A DNA stretch of 64,000 bases, from assembly GCA_016490735.1 (NCBI GenBank), contig JAEMWC010000013.1, positions 62,001 to 126,000 of the forward strand. Reading direction: 5' to 3'. The DNA comes from Pachyseris speciosa (lineage: Eukaryota; Cnidaria; Anthozoa; Scleractinia; Pachyseridae). Below the pieces are notes generated by a model. The model did no database searches and was not told where the DNA came from. It saw nothing but the letters and a program-made list of their open reading frames with translations. The position numbers were made by a program, and so were the translations under genes. Within the stretch, counting starts at the first letter, position 1, and each line of letters begins with the position of its first letter. Shown piece by piece: positions 43,205-55,335 of this stretch.

Positions 43205-44012
43205 TCTCGGTGAAATGTGAGTAGAAAATTAATTAGCAGAGTGAAACTGTTTACAAATACGTCAATCCAGGGTCATTTGAAACACAAGAAAGGAACGTTT
43301 CTGGACAGTTTAAAGTGACGCTAGTACATTTGTAAAAACTAATCGCTTATCATTCAAAAATCAAAGTCCAGAAATTGAGATATTTTGGGAATACCTGTCA
43401 AAGTCTCAGGGGTGTGTGATATCCCGTACTTGAGTTATTCAACAAAATGTACATCTCAATGGAGCGGATACGGGGAACACGGCAATCCATCTGGAGTTAG
43501 ATTTTGGTCATGTTAAAAGCTTTCTTCTCGCTGTTGAACTTGCAAACATTCGTATAGACACTTCTCTTAACATATTAATTGTTCAGACTTCAAAGACACA
43601 AGGTGAATCGACGTTTTCCGATACGTGACACCAGGCATCATTCTTGCTGTTGATATGAGATTTACACTTCCGAATCACTCGGCCGTGAAAGGTCAAACTC
43701 CCTTTGTCTGTAGTCTCTAATTTTTGGCGCTCCCCTCGCGGCGCGACTCATCGCAACTTCGCCCGCGCACGTGTCTTTCGCCCGACCGACAATCCATCGC
43801 CAAAATTAGAGACTACTCGCAGTCTACAGAAGCAGACACGAGGAAACACGGCAGTCCATCTGGAGTTAAGTTTACTCATATTAAAAGCTTTCTTCTTGCC
43901 GTTGAACTTGCAAACATTCGCATAGACACTTCTCTTAACATATTGTTTGTTCAGACTTCAAAAGACACAAGGTGAATCGACATTTTCCGATACGTGACAA
44001 CAGGCATCACTC
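43205..44012. repeat. Dispersed repeat and a 165-bp direct repeat pair
   Basis: 43,205-43,450 matches 25,925-26,110 and 26,650-26,720. 43,475-43,640 and 43,843-44,012 are direct copies (ACACGGCARTCCATCTGGAG...). They are separated by a small palindromic insert (TAGTCTCTAATTTTTGGCG / CGCCAAAATTAGAGACTA) at about 43,706-43,840. Confidence 0.55.
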
Positions 44013-44089
44013 TGTTAAAAATAGTTAGCGCTTGCGCAGAAACGCCGGAAGTGAGCTTTGTGGATGATACACGAAAATTTGGTTTATCA

Positions 44090-44190
44090 ACGGAGTTGAT
44101 AATGTAAATTGACCACCGTACACGGATTCGATTAGCTGACGTTTCGAGCGTTAGCCCTTCGTCGGAGCGAATCCGACGAAGCGAAATTTG
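44090..44190 (-). repeat. Penelope-type terminal fragment
   Basis: GACGAAGGGCTAACGCTCGA followed by AACGTCAGC on the minus strand, a sequence I associate with ends of animal PLEs; isolated fragment. 44,191-45,008 holds nothing else recognised. Confidence 0.4.
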
Positions 44191-45008
44191 TGGATGATAC
44201 TCGACGACGAAAAAGAAGAACCGTCGGTAATCTTAGACCCGGGCGCCGCGCGAGACGCGGGCAGCCCAAGTAAATATGGGAATTTCAAGCTTCTTTTCAG
44301 TGGTAGAACAAAGCAGTGAATCAACTACTGATTCAGGTCAAATTTGCATACGAGTGCGCATCAAATTTCGCTTGCGTGCGTTCCAGCTTCTTCGAAATAA
44401 ATCACAAACAAACAAGTGTATCTTGCTCTTTATCCCTTAACAAAGGCATAGAAATCCTTGCCATGACTGTGCGAATCTAGGTCCTAGTGAAATTTACAGT
44501 GCATTCAAATATATTGCGAGTCGAAGGCTATGAAAGCAAAGACAGCTAGAGCAGTTAATGTGATCATCTCAGTTGGTGCGTGACATGAACGCTCACGCTA
44601 AGAGTCAGATTTGAACGGATAGCTCAAGCTATCCGAACGGAAGAAACTAATCTTTCCATCAAATAGTGCATACCACGTTAACGCCAACAGGCGTCTTGTT
44701 TTGGGAATAAAATGCTGTTTTTCTGACTTATGGAGGTATCGTTTTGTCTGCAGGGATGGGAAAAGGGCATCGAATATAACTAAGATCCGTCCAGAATAAT
44801 GCTATTTCTAAAAGCGTAATTTTAGGCCTAATGCTGTTGTTTTGAGGGTGACGCTCAAAAACATAATGCTCAAATTTTCAAGAGCATAATATGTATCTTA
44901 CCCTACCACATTCCTTATATCACCGGTGTAATCATAACCGTAAGAACAAGAATCTTGCGGTAACGATTACATCGCAGGTTTAACTAACATGAGTAAATCG
45001 TTACTTAC

Positions 45009-45472
45009 GATAAAAAAATTCCAAACGAAGAGTTTCTTCGCCTTCGGTGTTCTCGCGAAACATCGAACAGATCTGGTCTCCGAGGGAACTTTCCTTCTGA
45101 ACGAAACACCTTCTCGCAAGCAGCGGGGTCCATCAGATGAACTATCGGTCGCCCAATCATTTCTTCCTTGTAAATAGGGCCATACTTAGCGAACATGAGA
45201 TCATGTATTTTGTACGGCTTAGTGAATCCCTTGGTTGTACGATAAAACTGCAGCAAAGACCTCAAGCTTTTCTTGGGTCCTGGTATGTCCTCGAATGGAC
45301 GCACTTTGTCATCTTCGACCTCTGCTTTCACACGGTCTTCGAAAAACTCGTCACTCTCTCTTGTCGCAGCTTCTGTTTTCTGCGATCGCCAAAAGGAAGC
45401 CAAAGGTATGAAATTTTGAGCTGCAGGAAGAATATTCCTGTGAAGGGTAGCAGTAATGACCACGGAATACAT
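45009..45472 (-). CDS. Cytochrome P450 exon 1 (mitochondrial-type N-terminus)
   Basis: ATG 45472, donor GTAAGT at 45008. MYSVVITATLHRNILPAAQN resembles a mitochondrial presequence (Arg, Ser/Thr, no acidic residue), not an ER anchor. A charged linker leads to FEDIPGPKKSLRSLLQFYRT (Pro-rich hinge), YGPIYKEEMIGRPIVHLMDP and FPRRPDLFDVSREHRR. Together with exons 2-5 it forms a mitochondrial-clan P450 (CYP10/24/27-like), an inner-membrane monooxygenase fed by adrenodoxin, substrate unknown. Exon 1 joins exon 2 in phase across about 29 kb. No stop or frameshift in this exon. Confidence 0.85.
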
Positions 45473-46639
45473 TTTGATTCGATTTTCAAATTCGATTTAC
45501 TTCACGAACAGTAACCTAGTAATCTCGCAATCTGATTGGCTTGTTTGCCGTTGTTGACTGATAAAAATCTAGACAACGCTGGTCAAGTCCACGACAGTGT
45601 CCCGCCCTGAACTAGATATTGTGATAACAAACACTGAAATCGGATGTGGTTTATATTTAGCATTGTCTATCTGGATTTTTCTCGACAATGATGTTCGTCA
45701 TCACGTTGTTAAAAGGTGTTGTGTCCACAACATTTTGACCTCTATGATGATGAACAGTATAGAATTCAAACTGCCAAGGTGGATTACGTAAAATTGCGTT
45801 CCTGCATTCTAATAAAGAGATAGGCGCACTAATAAGCGACACTGTTAGACAATGGAAACAATAGACTGGCCCTGCAAAGTTGCCCGCTGAGTAATTTAAG
45901 TTGAAAACAACGATATTAGAAACAATAGACCATAATGGCCTTCATTCGGTCTTCCAAGAGGGATTCGGAAAATGTTTTTTGCTACTTCACTGATTCACCA
46001 ATACGGTTGTACAATATTATTATATTAAGTTGGCATAACGAGATCTGAATTCCTTTCGATATTTTATTTTATTTTATATATAGCATCCGTATTTTGATCA
46101 TGTACAGATAGTTGCACAAATGTCAAGAAATTAAGATAAATAACAAATAGTAAATTAACGACCTGTCAAAGTCTCAGTGATTTATCACATCCCGTACTTC
46201 ACACTCTTAAACCCGATTTCTTAATTTTAGAACAAAAAGTTTTTGTTTCTCTATTTTTAGTTTTTAATTTCAGAAACATTTTCTTAATTTTAGTAAAATT
46301 TAATTTGCAGTCAGTTCTATTCTGATTTAGAAGAGTTTTTCTGAATCGTCAGAATGCGTCCGCTCCGACACTGACTTCTGGTTCTCATAAGAAGTTGGAG
46401 ACTGTTGACAACATATCAGCGAACATTGATTTTAGACGAACTGTCGTGGCGAAGGAAAACTCATAGCCAACAAGCCGACATGGAAGACATTTTGTTGTTT
46501 ACAGAACCTACAAACCTGTGCATATATTTTCCTCACGCTGTGAAAAAAAAAAAAAACTATGACACGCGGCCGTATTCCGCGCTTCGTTCAGTTTCTTTCT
46601 TGTATTAAAAAATATTTTCACTTCAAGCTTGCGACATGT
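45473..46639. other. P450 upstream region
   Basis: No TATA-type element assigned. 46,160-46,205 has a copy of the CTGTCAAAGTCTCAG..GATAT..CCCGTACTT repeat also at 26,650 and 43,395. Rest blank. Confidence 0.4.
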
Positions 46640-47949
46640 TTTCCGGTGAGGGTAAAAGAAGGAATGAGTTTGCGGAACGGCATGTGGCATGACTTGCGGA
46701 ATCTCATAATTATGCAGCATGTAATATATGCAGAATGGCCTGAAGAACTTAATTCAACTGAAAGAGTTAATTATTCTAGAACCAAACAGTGAATAATCGC
46801 AAGCTAGCTGCCGATCTCGCTCACACTGAACTTCTCTCCACCGGGCTTGCTTTCGTATAACATTACACTTATGAACTCTTGAGGTGATTAAATTTACCTT
46901 GCATTGAGTTTTGCTTTCATAGGATAACTGTTCGCGAATGATATTTGCAGCATATTTGTGAAGCTATGCACGGAATCGTTCGGCTGCGAGACGAGCGAGC
47001 TTTTGCCATCTTGTCAATTTCACAGTGTAGGTCATACTCTTTTGGCAGCTTTGAAATGGATAAAATAAAATTTTATTTTCCGGAGTCGATTGCAAGCGAT
47101 TTAGGAACGAAGTCTCACAGAGGCTTATTATGGTTTTCAGAGTTTTACAAGAGTCTCACATCGGTCGGACCGGTCGCGCTGCTTTTGTTGTAATGATGCT
47201 GGTAATGTATCAGTCAATTCCAAAAGCGCCCATCCCCTCCCCCCCACCCCCACCAACCCGGGTAAGCACCCGGGCATTTGACTTTTTTGAAAAATTTGGA
47301 TCAAATGCCCCGCCGTTTCCTGTTTAGACGGTCAAATGCCCCACTGCCCGGGCCTCAAAAAGGGCAAATCAAGTGTAAATCTATAGCAAATCACTTGTTG
47401 CATGAAGCATTTTGGCACGCTCCCTGCTCATAATGAATATTTCATTCTAAAATCGCTTACCTTTTTCAAACCAAATCCGAAAAATTGTGCGACAGAACTC
47501 TTTTCCGATGTCTTTTGTCGGCACTCCAAGCTTTGAATAAAGGCATATCAACTGTATATTTAGTAAACAACGGAAAACCTACGCGGAATCTTGAAGTGAA
47601 GGGAGCGAAGCGGCTCTCGTGGTGAATGAATGAATATTTGTGCGCGAAAGACGCGCGAAACACTTTAGCTGGCGACCGCCGACCAATGTTTAGCCGCTTT
47701 CCAAAATATTTTGTGTTTTTCCAAAATAGCTTTTTTTAAGATAAATCTATGGTTTTTGTCGGCAGATTTTTAAGAAACGTTGAAATTAGTGTGTTTTCAC
47801 GGACGCTTTTTAAGGATCAACTAAAAGGACTTATTTATTTCTGCAATGTGGAGCATGTCCGAGAAAATCGAATGTCATCACTGTCATGATAATCATTTGG
47901 GTTGAATCCTACAAAAAATCTGTGGACCATAGGATGATAGGTGGATGTC

Positions 47950-48446
47950 GATGCCGCAGAAATTCTGCACCCCCTAAATGATCAGATGCTGCAGAAATTC
48001 TGCAGCTCCCTAATGATGAGATGCCGCAGAAATTCTGCACCCCCTATTAAAATGACCAGATGCCGCAGAAATTCTGCACCCCCCTAAATGATGAGATGCC
48101 GCAGAAATTCTGCACCCCTTATTAAAATGACCAGACGCTGCAGAAATTCTGCACCCCTTAAATGACTTGATGCCGCAGAAATTCTGCATCCTCTAAATGA
48201 CCAGATGCCGCAGAAATTCTGCACCCCCCTAAATGACCAGATGCCGCAGAAATTCTGCACCCCCTAAATGCCCAGATGCCGCAGAAATTCTGCAGCCCCT
48301 AAATGACCAGATACCGCAGAAATTCTGCACCCCCTAAATGACCAGATGCCACAGAAATTCTGCAGCCCCTAAATGACCAGATGCCACAGAAATTCTGCAG
48401 CACCCTCAATGATCAGATGCTGCAGAAATTCTGCAGACCTAAATGA
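47950..48446. repeat. 14-copy minisatellite built on a 13-bp palindrome
   Basis: Unit of 34-42 bp, AGATGCCGCAGAAATTCTGC + ACCCCCTAAATGACC; the core GCAGAA-A-TTCTGC is self-complementary in every copy. Confidence 0.85.
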
Positions 48447-48719
48447 TCAGAAATTTTCAGAAATGTTTGGTGTCCCACACCTTACTTTCTGTTATCAAAA
48501 ATGCACAAATTCTTGGATGACTTGAAGACAGATAATTAATATCATCTAAGATTCCTTCCCACACAAGTTCAAATTATTAATTATTAATATTTTTTTAAAA
48601 GAACATTAATTTTACAAAATTACCAGTTCCACTCCTTTGTCTTACAGTCCTCAGTCAATGACAATGTTTTGTTTGTAAATTACCCTGGGTTACATAAAAT
48701 TATTTGAAAAAAGTTCAAC

Positions 48720-49027
48720 TTAGTTTTACTGGGATCCAAAGAACTACACACTGCATGTTTTAGGAAGCCTTTCCATCCATGGATGAGGCTCTGCTTTTCT
48801 TTCTGGAAGATGCTGAGGAGATCACTTGCCTAAGTATGTTCCCTTCCAATAATTCACTTGGAAGTGGTTCTCCTCCATTGAAAGGACTTTGCCAATGACT
48901 GGTTCCTTGTCATAATTGTCAAAATTCAAGGCCACAAAGCTGCCAACTTCCAGAGTTGCAAGAAAATCATCTATCATCTTGAATGGTGCTTGCTTTCTCT
49001 GGGGTTTCTATACTGTCCAGTGTATAT
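48720..49027 (-). pseudogene. Mobile-element protein C-terminal fragment
   Basis: After a TTTCTCTGGGG-rich start the frame reads DDFLATLEVGSFVALNFDNY, VIGKVLSMEENHFQVNYWKG, TYLGK then TGA, SPQHLP... and WMERLPKTCSV. This small beta-barrel-like 'GDFVAV...W.GKV....V...W.KG.Y' tail is familiar from invertebrate transposon proteins; the specific family is not recognised. One in-frame TGA. Confidence 0.4.
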
Positions 49028-50454
49028 CTGAAATATTAATGAAAATCCCATAATTAAGCCCCTTGAGTATGTATTTCTTTCCAAGTTGTTTTCAGAGGCA
49101 GAGGTGAGGAGTGGGGGAGCATTACTAAGTGGAAAAGCTGATGTAAGTGCAGGATACAATTCAAAAATTGCTTGGGGATGCTCTGTTGTCAGGAGTACAT
49201 GGCATTAATTCTACTTTCATAGAAGAAAGGAGAGTGGTGAACAGGGCTAGAGACTAATGGTAGCAAACTAGCCACAGACTAGTAAAAACTTCCAAGCACT
49301 AGAGGACCAGAGGGAAACCAAATGACAATTGTTTTCAACTGTATCACAAAGGGAAATTGAGTTGTGCAAGTGAACAAACAATTTACATTTCCCTAATTTA
49401 CTGCTGGTCATTGAGATTTGCCTCATTTTCCCTGTCCAAACAGCCTGCCATGAAAGAGGTAATTCTTGTCTTAACAGGATCTTGTGTGACTTCATGTTAA
49501 CACTTGGTGTCTCCACTGTAGAAACACTTACAGTACAGCTCAAAAATAGGCAAACAACACAAATGCAGATGCTAAGCTTAGCAACCACTGACAAGTAGAA
49601 AAATTGTAGTTTTTATTTTTTAATTTGGCACATGAAATTGCACAGTTCCAAGAAAATGTCTGCAAAACCTTGCATGCCAGTAATTTGTCTTTGTTCTAGT
49701 GAGTTATTTTATTTGAAGCCCCTTAAAACCCAGATCACATTTTGCATTTGTAACAGTACATGTATTGTTTTTTGTATTTAAACTGCTGTGTTTAGAGACT
49801 GTTGTGTGCCTGATGTAAGAATTTTGGACTTAACTGGGGTAAAGAAACATGCTAACATCCAATTCAAAAGTTAGTTTGGTCCATACACTGTAGCTATGTT
49901 AAATTTGTAACCATATTGTCTCTTTAAGGTATTTTAAAGAATTTAATTTATGAATGTAAAACATACCTAGTTCTAGTAAGTTGCACATCAGTACTGTTGT
50001 TGAAAAAAAAAACCTAACTGAAGCTGCTTGACAGGATTAATTTCTGGTAAACAAGTCTGCCTAGTGAATCAAACCTGTCACTTAGCCACAGGGCTAGTAA
50101 GCTGAAAAGTTAGTCTTGCGTCCTGGGTGGAGATGTGGATATGTGGATACAACATTTCTTAACATGGCAAGTTAATTCTATGGCATTTTATTGTGTCAGT
50201 TCTATATTGTGTAACTTGATCGTTTGGGTTAAGGGTCCATTGTTTTGCTGTGATGTAACCTGGACATGACATTGACTTGGCTGATGCCCTTGACTCATAA
50301 TTAATTATGCAAGCAATCTTAATTGCTGCCTGCACAGGATAGCTTTCTAATCCTGTCCTGAATCTCGATCTTGAAGTTATCCATTTTGCTGTGTCATTGT
50401 TTGTTAGCAGTTCCCAGGCCCCTAATACGTACAAAGTCTCCCTGGGTGACGAGA

Positions 50455-50700
50455 CAAATGAATCCAGTAAATTGCCACCAAGGCAAACTAATTGAATTAT
50501 TATTTGCCCAACAAAGCTAATGAATCAAGTAAATTGCACACCAAGGCAAACAAACTGAATTATTACTTGCCCAACAAGGTGAATGGACCATGCGAAGGCG
50601 AACTGCTTCAACGGTCGAGACGAATGAAGCAAGTAAATACTTGAGCAAGGCGACCAAACAGAATTTATTATACATGTCACTTGCCCAACAAGAGGTTCTG
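50455..50700. repeat. Three degenerate ~65-bp tandem units
   Basis: Units with AATGAATCAAGTAAATTGCA, CCAAGGCAAACxAAxTGAAT and TTGCCCAACAA repeat at 50,455, 50,520 and 50,625. Confidence 0.6.
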
Positions 50701-52624
50701 CACTGATGAATACTGGTACTTTCAGTAATTCTGATCATGCTATTATGATATTGGATGGATATATGATGGCCTTGTTTACATTTTTGTAAACATAGCAAAT
50801 GCAAAGTGAATAAATTCAAATTGTAACAAACTTCAAACTAAATTTGCATAACAAAGTTTATGGCAAGATCAATGCGAAGAGATGCCAGCCTGAGCGGATT
50901 TGTGCGACTTGCACAGCTTGTATAAACGTGTAAGAGAAGATTGTGCTATATGTTCTAAAATCATCGAAACTTCAACAAATTTTTCCAACAGCTATGAAAC
51001 TTATCGAATGTGCAAATGTTTGTAGAACAAATTTTTTTCTGCCATACTTCATTAACACAATAAACCAATGCCAGTGTGTTAGAGGAACTTTGGCCTGTTG
51101 TGTTGCACACTGGACTTACAGGAGTGCCCGGCTGGGCAACAAATAATTTTTAGCAGTCATCAGAGTTCACCCAAACATTAGCTAGTTGCCTTAGGGCGCC
51201 ACCAGAGCACAGCCTTGACTAGATATAGGCAAAGGTGACTGTACAGGGCAGCACTTCACTTCATATTGGAACTACTAAAACTGTGAAGCTTGTGGGATGT
51301 GGCTTGGAGTGACAAGGATATCTCACAAATAGCTGCTAATAAATGCCCGCTACTACAAGGCCTTAGCTTAGTGCCAAATGAATGGCTATCAGCTTACCTA
51401 GACACAAAAATTTGTGAGGTACTCTTAATTTATTCTTATTATAGCATTAGCCATATGACACTCACTTTTGGAGTAGGTTGGATCTCTCTCCATTAGCTCC
51501 AAGAGGTCGCTTGAGTTAATTGGGAAGAAAAAGGGCTGAAGCTCTTTTCCACTGATTCAACCGTTGTCACGAGAGCACAATGACGTTGATTCATAATGCT
51601 GACCTAAACGTTAACTGCATCGATGTTATTCACGTTCACCTTTTTGATGTTGTGTTGAGTTCCATTGATTCAAATACTAGGGCAACCATTATCCTTGAAT
51701 TGTCGTTTCCTCGACGTTTCCTCCATCGATATGCCACGATGTAGGTAGCGATCCAGCAAAACCGCAAATAATGAAGCTCCCAACAGCTTGAAGGCGAACA
51801 AAGCGCTTGTAGATACGAAATAAAGTTCGGGAACGTTTCAAAAAATAGTTTTTTGTAGATAAATGATGTTTCATTTCCAGCAGAATCAGAGGACTTTCCG
51901 ATCACCTTTTGCTCAGAGCCGCCATGTCAAGCGTGGTCACGCAGACTCGGTCACGCGGTTAAACTGTTACCTCGTTCCCAGCTTTTCTGCTTTCTGTGGA
52001 AACAAAAATGACGCCTGCCACAAAGCAGTTTACGGATAAAAATCTTGTCCTGTTGAAACTGTATGCCTTGGTTGGAGAAATATGTCGGAGGCCACAACAA
52101 AGCCCTGTTGAGTTGACTGTGGCTCTTTCATAAGCTTCATGTTTTTGAAACTGCGTAACGAACAAAAAATTTCACACTTTGAAATGGCAGCCAATCTCAG
52201 AGAAGGATATACCTCACAAATTAATGTGATTTGGTAAGCTGAAGCCACTCTAAAGGCACCAAGGCCTCATGGTAGCGGGCATTACCCCTTAAATCTACCA
52301 AAGTAAAGATTGAGCCCAAGCATTAGCAGCCATGGACAGCTGTTTCGGCCTCGTTAGGCCTCATCAGCATGGCATAGCTAATGCTCAGGCTCAAGTACCC
52401 ACATATCCATAAAACAAGCAGTGAAAACGTAAAGCTTGTGGGATGTGGCTGGAAAAACACAAAATATTTTGGAAAGCGTTCGCACCGTGCGCGACAAATT
52501 TCGGATCAAATACCCGGGGTATGCCCGGGGAGGGGGATGGACGCTTTTGAAATTGACTGATACATAACTGATGAACTCTGGAAGGTCGAGCGACAAACGA
52601 GGAAAATATAATCAGTTCCGAACT

Positions 52625-53085
52625 GACTAATCCTATAAAAGCAAACTCAATACAAATCACTTCAAGCGGGTTCATTTGTAAAATATTTATATCAAGTCTA
52701 TCAAAGCACAAGCCCCGTGTAGAGCAGAGTCTCTACATTGAAAAATTTATCGGTCAAATCCAAATCGTTTTCAACATTTGTTGTCACCGAGATCAGTAAC
52801 TAGCTTACGATTATTTACTGGGTTAGGCTGTGAGACGCGATTAATAATCGCGAGTTCCAGAACGCAAGAACAAGATTATTAATCGTACTGAAAATTATTA
52901 TCTAGAGAAGAGGCTAATTGTTATTCTCGGTGCTGAACAAAATGTTAAAAACAAATTGGATTTCACCGAGAAATTTTTTCACTGGTGTAGAGCACTGCTC
53001 TACACGGGGCTTGCTTTGATGGACTTGACATAAATTTTTTACAAATGAACGCTTGAAGTGACTTATCTTGAGTTTGCTTATTTTC
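52625..53085. mobile_element. Foldback element, uninterrupted copy of 17,413-18,175 family
   Basis: Arms of about 120 bp (GCCCCGTGTAGAGCA... / ...TGCTCTACACGGGGC) around a short AT-rich core. Confidence 0.65.
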
Positions 53086-53615
53086 CTCGTTTTTCCCTCG
53101 ATCTTCGACGAGGCGACTCATGACACTCATGAACGGGAGCACTGAGTTCAGTTATTCATATCATAACAAATTAGCAGCGCGACCGTTAATCTACTGCAAT
53201 CGACCCCTGAAAAGTAACAGAGTTGGACCTACACAGTGAAATTGACAAGATAGCAAAAGCTCGCTTGTCTCGCAGCCTTGAACGATTCGCACAAATGCGC
53301 TGCAAATATCATTCCCGAAGAGACTAATCCTATGAAAGCAAACCTCAAGGTGAATTTAATCACGTCAAGAGTTCATAAGAGTGATGTTTATAAGAAAGCA
53401 AGCCCGGTGGAGAGAAGTTCAGTGTGCGCGAGATCGGCAGCTAGCTTGCGATTGTTCTCCGTGTTAGGCTGTAGAATAATTAACTCTTTCAGTTGAATTA
53501 ATTTCTTCGGGCCATTCTGAAAATATTGCATTTCGCATAATTATGCGATTCCGCAAGTCATGCCACATGCCACTCCGAAAACTCATTCCATCTTTTACCC
53601 TCACCGCATGTTTTC

Positions 53616-54299
53616 TGCAACTGACCGATTTGATGTCTCAAGGGAGCAACAAGATCAAATTCCAACACGCCCTCGTCACACAATTTGAAGCGGTTTTTCT
53701 CAGTCAGGACGTTCTTCCGGTGCACTTTCGGACTTGCAGCAAGGAGAAATGATTGAATTTACCTGCTGTTCAGAACCTGTGCGGTGTCTGCGGCTTCTTA
53801 CTCGGTGATTCCTTACTAAATGGTAAGCGCTCAAGGCGAATTTGTAATAACACGGGATGCTATTTGGCATAATAAACCACATCAGAAAGCTCATTCAACA
53901 GAGTACTACACCTGTAGTTCAGTTTCGCGATGCTAAAACCTCTCGTCTGGCTGTTGAACATGCAAACATTCGTATACACACGTCTCTTAACATATTAGTC
54001 GTTCAAACCTAAAAAACACGAGGTGAATCGACGTTTTAATCTGCGTCATATTTTCCGTGACGGCATTCTTGTTATCACAGAGTGCTATCGAGTGCTATAC
54101 TTAGTTTTAACGCTTGCGCAAAACGCCGGAAGTGAGCTTTGTGGATGAAACACGACGAAGAATAAAAAGAAGAACGAAGCCCAGATCTAGACTCGGCCTT
54201 CCGGTGGAAGTCGGCCGAGTAATTATTAGCTGTCTGTAGCCAAAACTCAGCCGGAAGAGCAGTTATCAATCTGAACATTCTAAAACACCCCGGCTCGTG
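53616..54299. repeat. Dispersed repeat fragments
   Basis: 53,815-54,150 carries AAATGGTAAGCGC, the TTGCAAACATTCGTATACAC family and GGAAGTGAGCTTTGTGGATG; no gene. Confidence 0.45.
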
Positions 54300-54694
54300 G
54301 CGAATTATCCAATTCTCAAAAGGAAGCTATCATCATCTTAATTGAGAAAAAAGATAAAGATAAAAGGTACTTAACCAATTGGAGACCAATCTCCCTAATC
54401 AACGCAGATGTTAAAATAAGTTCGAAAGCCATAGCCAAAAGATTAGAGACTGTCTTGCCGAAAATTTAACGGTATAACCAATGTGCGTATGTGAAAGGCA
54501 GAACAATTTGTGATGCAATTAGAACAGTTGAAGATATTATGGAATTCATGAAAAGATACTGTGTTAATAGTAAAACGATTTCTATCGATTTTTTAAAAAG
54601 CCTTTGATACAGTAAGTCAAAACTTTTTGTTTAAAACCCTTCTAGCTTTCGGCTTTGGATACTCATTTATTCAGTGGATTCAAACATTCTATAA

Positions 54695-54703
54695 AAACAT
54701 AAA

Positions 54704-54742
<39 letters not shown>

Positions 54743-55335
54743 CATAATCATAATCATAATCATAATAATAATAACCTTTATTTACCCTCGGCAGTATTCA
54801 TAGCACAAAGGCTAGTGGGGCCAAGCAAATACAGAAACAAATGATTCAAATAAACAAATAAACATGATAAGAATCCCTACTGGCCGGAGGCAAACCAGTC
54901 GGCTATTTACAAGAATGCTTCACAAATTAATGTGATCAAGTAAGCTGAAGCCACTCAAAAGGCACTAAGGCCACAAGGTAGCGGGCATTACCCCTTAAAT
55001 CTACCAAAGCAAAGATTGAGCCCAAGCATTAGCAGCTTGGGCTCAATCTTTGCTCAATCTTTGCTTTGGTAGATTTAAGGGGTAATGCCCGCTACCTTGT
55101 GGCCTTAGTGCCTTTTGAGTGGCTTCAGCTTACTTGATCACATTAATTTGTGAAGTATCCTTGTCACTCCAGCCACATACCACAAGCTTAACGTTTTCTT
55201 TGCTATTTACAAGAATGACCGAGGAGTTGAACCAGGGACTACACAGAACAACACCATCTAGTGGCTAGAGCGGGATTTTAACCCGGGATGACCGCATTGA
55301 AATCCAGCTCCCCAGACCACTCGCCCATCCTGCCT
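54695..55335 (-). mobile_element. tRNA-derived SINE, split by a later insertion
   Basis: Head near 55,335-55,256 (GGGTTAAAATCCC B box), 3' tail at 54,780-54,840 (CACTAGCCTTTGTGCT...GGTAAATAAAGGTTAT on the minus strand) ending in (ATT)n. Same family as 60,957-61,291. Interrupted at 54,918-55,201. Confidence 0.6.
54918..55201. mobile_element. Foldback insertion with 16-bp target duplication
   Basis: Arms 54,918-55,025 and 55,035-55,155 are almost perfect inverted copies around CATTAGCAG. The flanks GCTATTTACAAGAATG (54,902-54,917 and 55,202-55,217) are identical. Confidence 0.75.

Larger units (their letters stand above)
47207..52565. mobile_element. Inner 5.4-kb element with GTATCAGTCAATT termini
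   Basis: Left GTATCAGTCAATTCCAAAAG and right CTTTTGAAATTGACTGATAC are inverted, followed inward by GC-rich CCCGGG-containing blocks. Long non-coding interior except the remnant at 48,720-49,027. 51,270-51,420 and 52,200-52,460 carry pieces of the foldback family at 54,918-55,201. Confidence 0.55.
46640..53615. mobile_element. Nested foldback element II, ~7 kb
   Basis: Left arm 46,640-47,190 is inverted relative to 53,140-53,615 (GAATGAGTTTGCGGAA.., CTCCACCGGGCTTGCTTTCG.., TTTTGGCAGCTTTGAAATGG). Same family as 17,030-21,895 but with different cargo. Inside are an inner TIR pair (47,207-47,290 / 52,500-52,565), a minisatellite, a coding remnant and a second hairpin. Confidence 0.6.

Noticed and set aside
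43475..44012. LTR retrotransposon from the direct repeats
   Set aside because: Only about 200 bp between them, filled by a palindromic insert; no primer-binding site or polypurine tract seen.
47950..48446. CRISPR array
   Set aside because: Units repeat end to end with no unique spacers; eukaryotic context.
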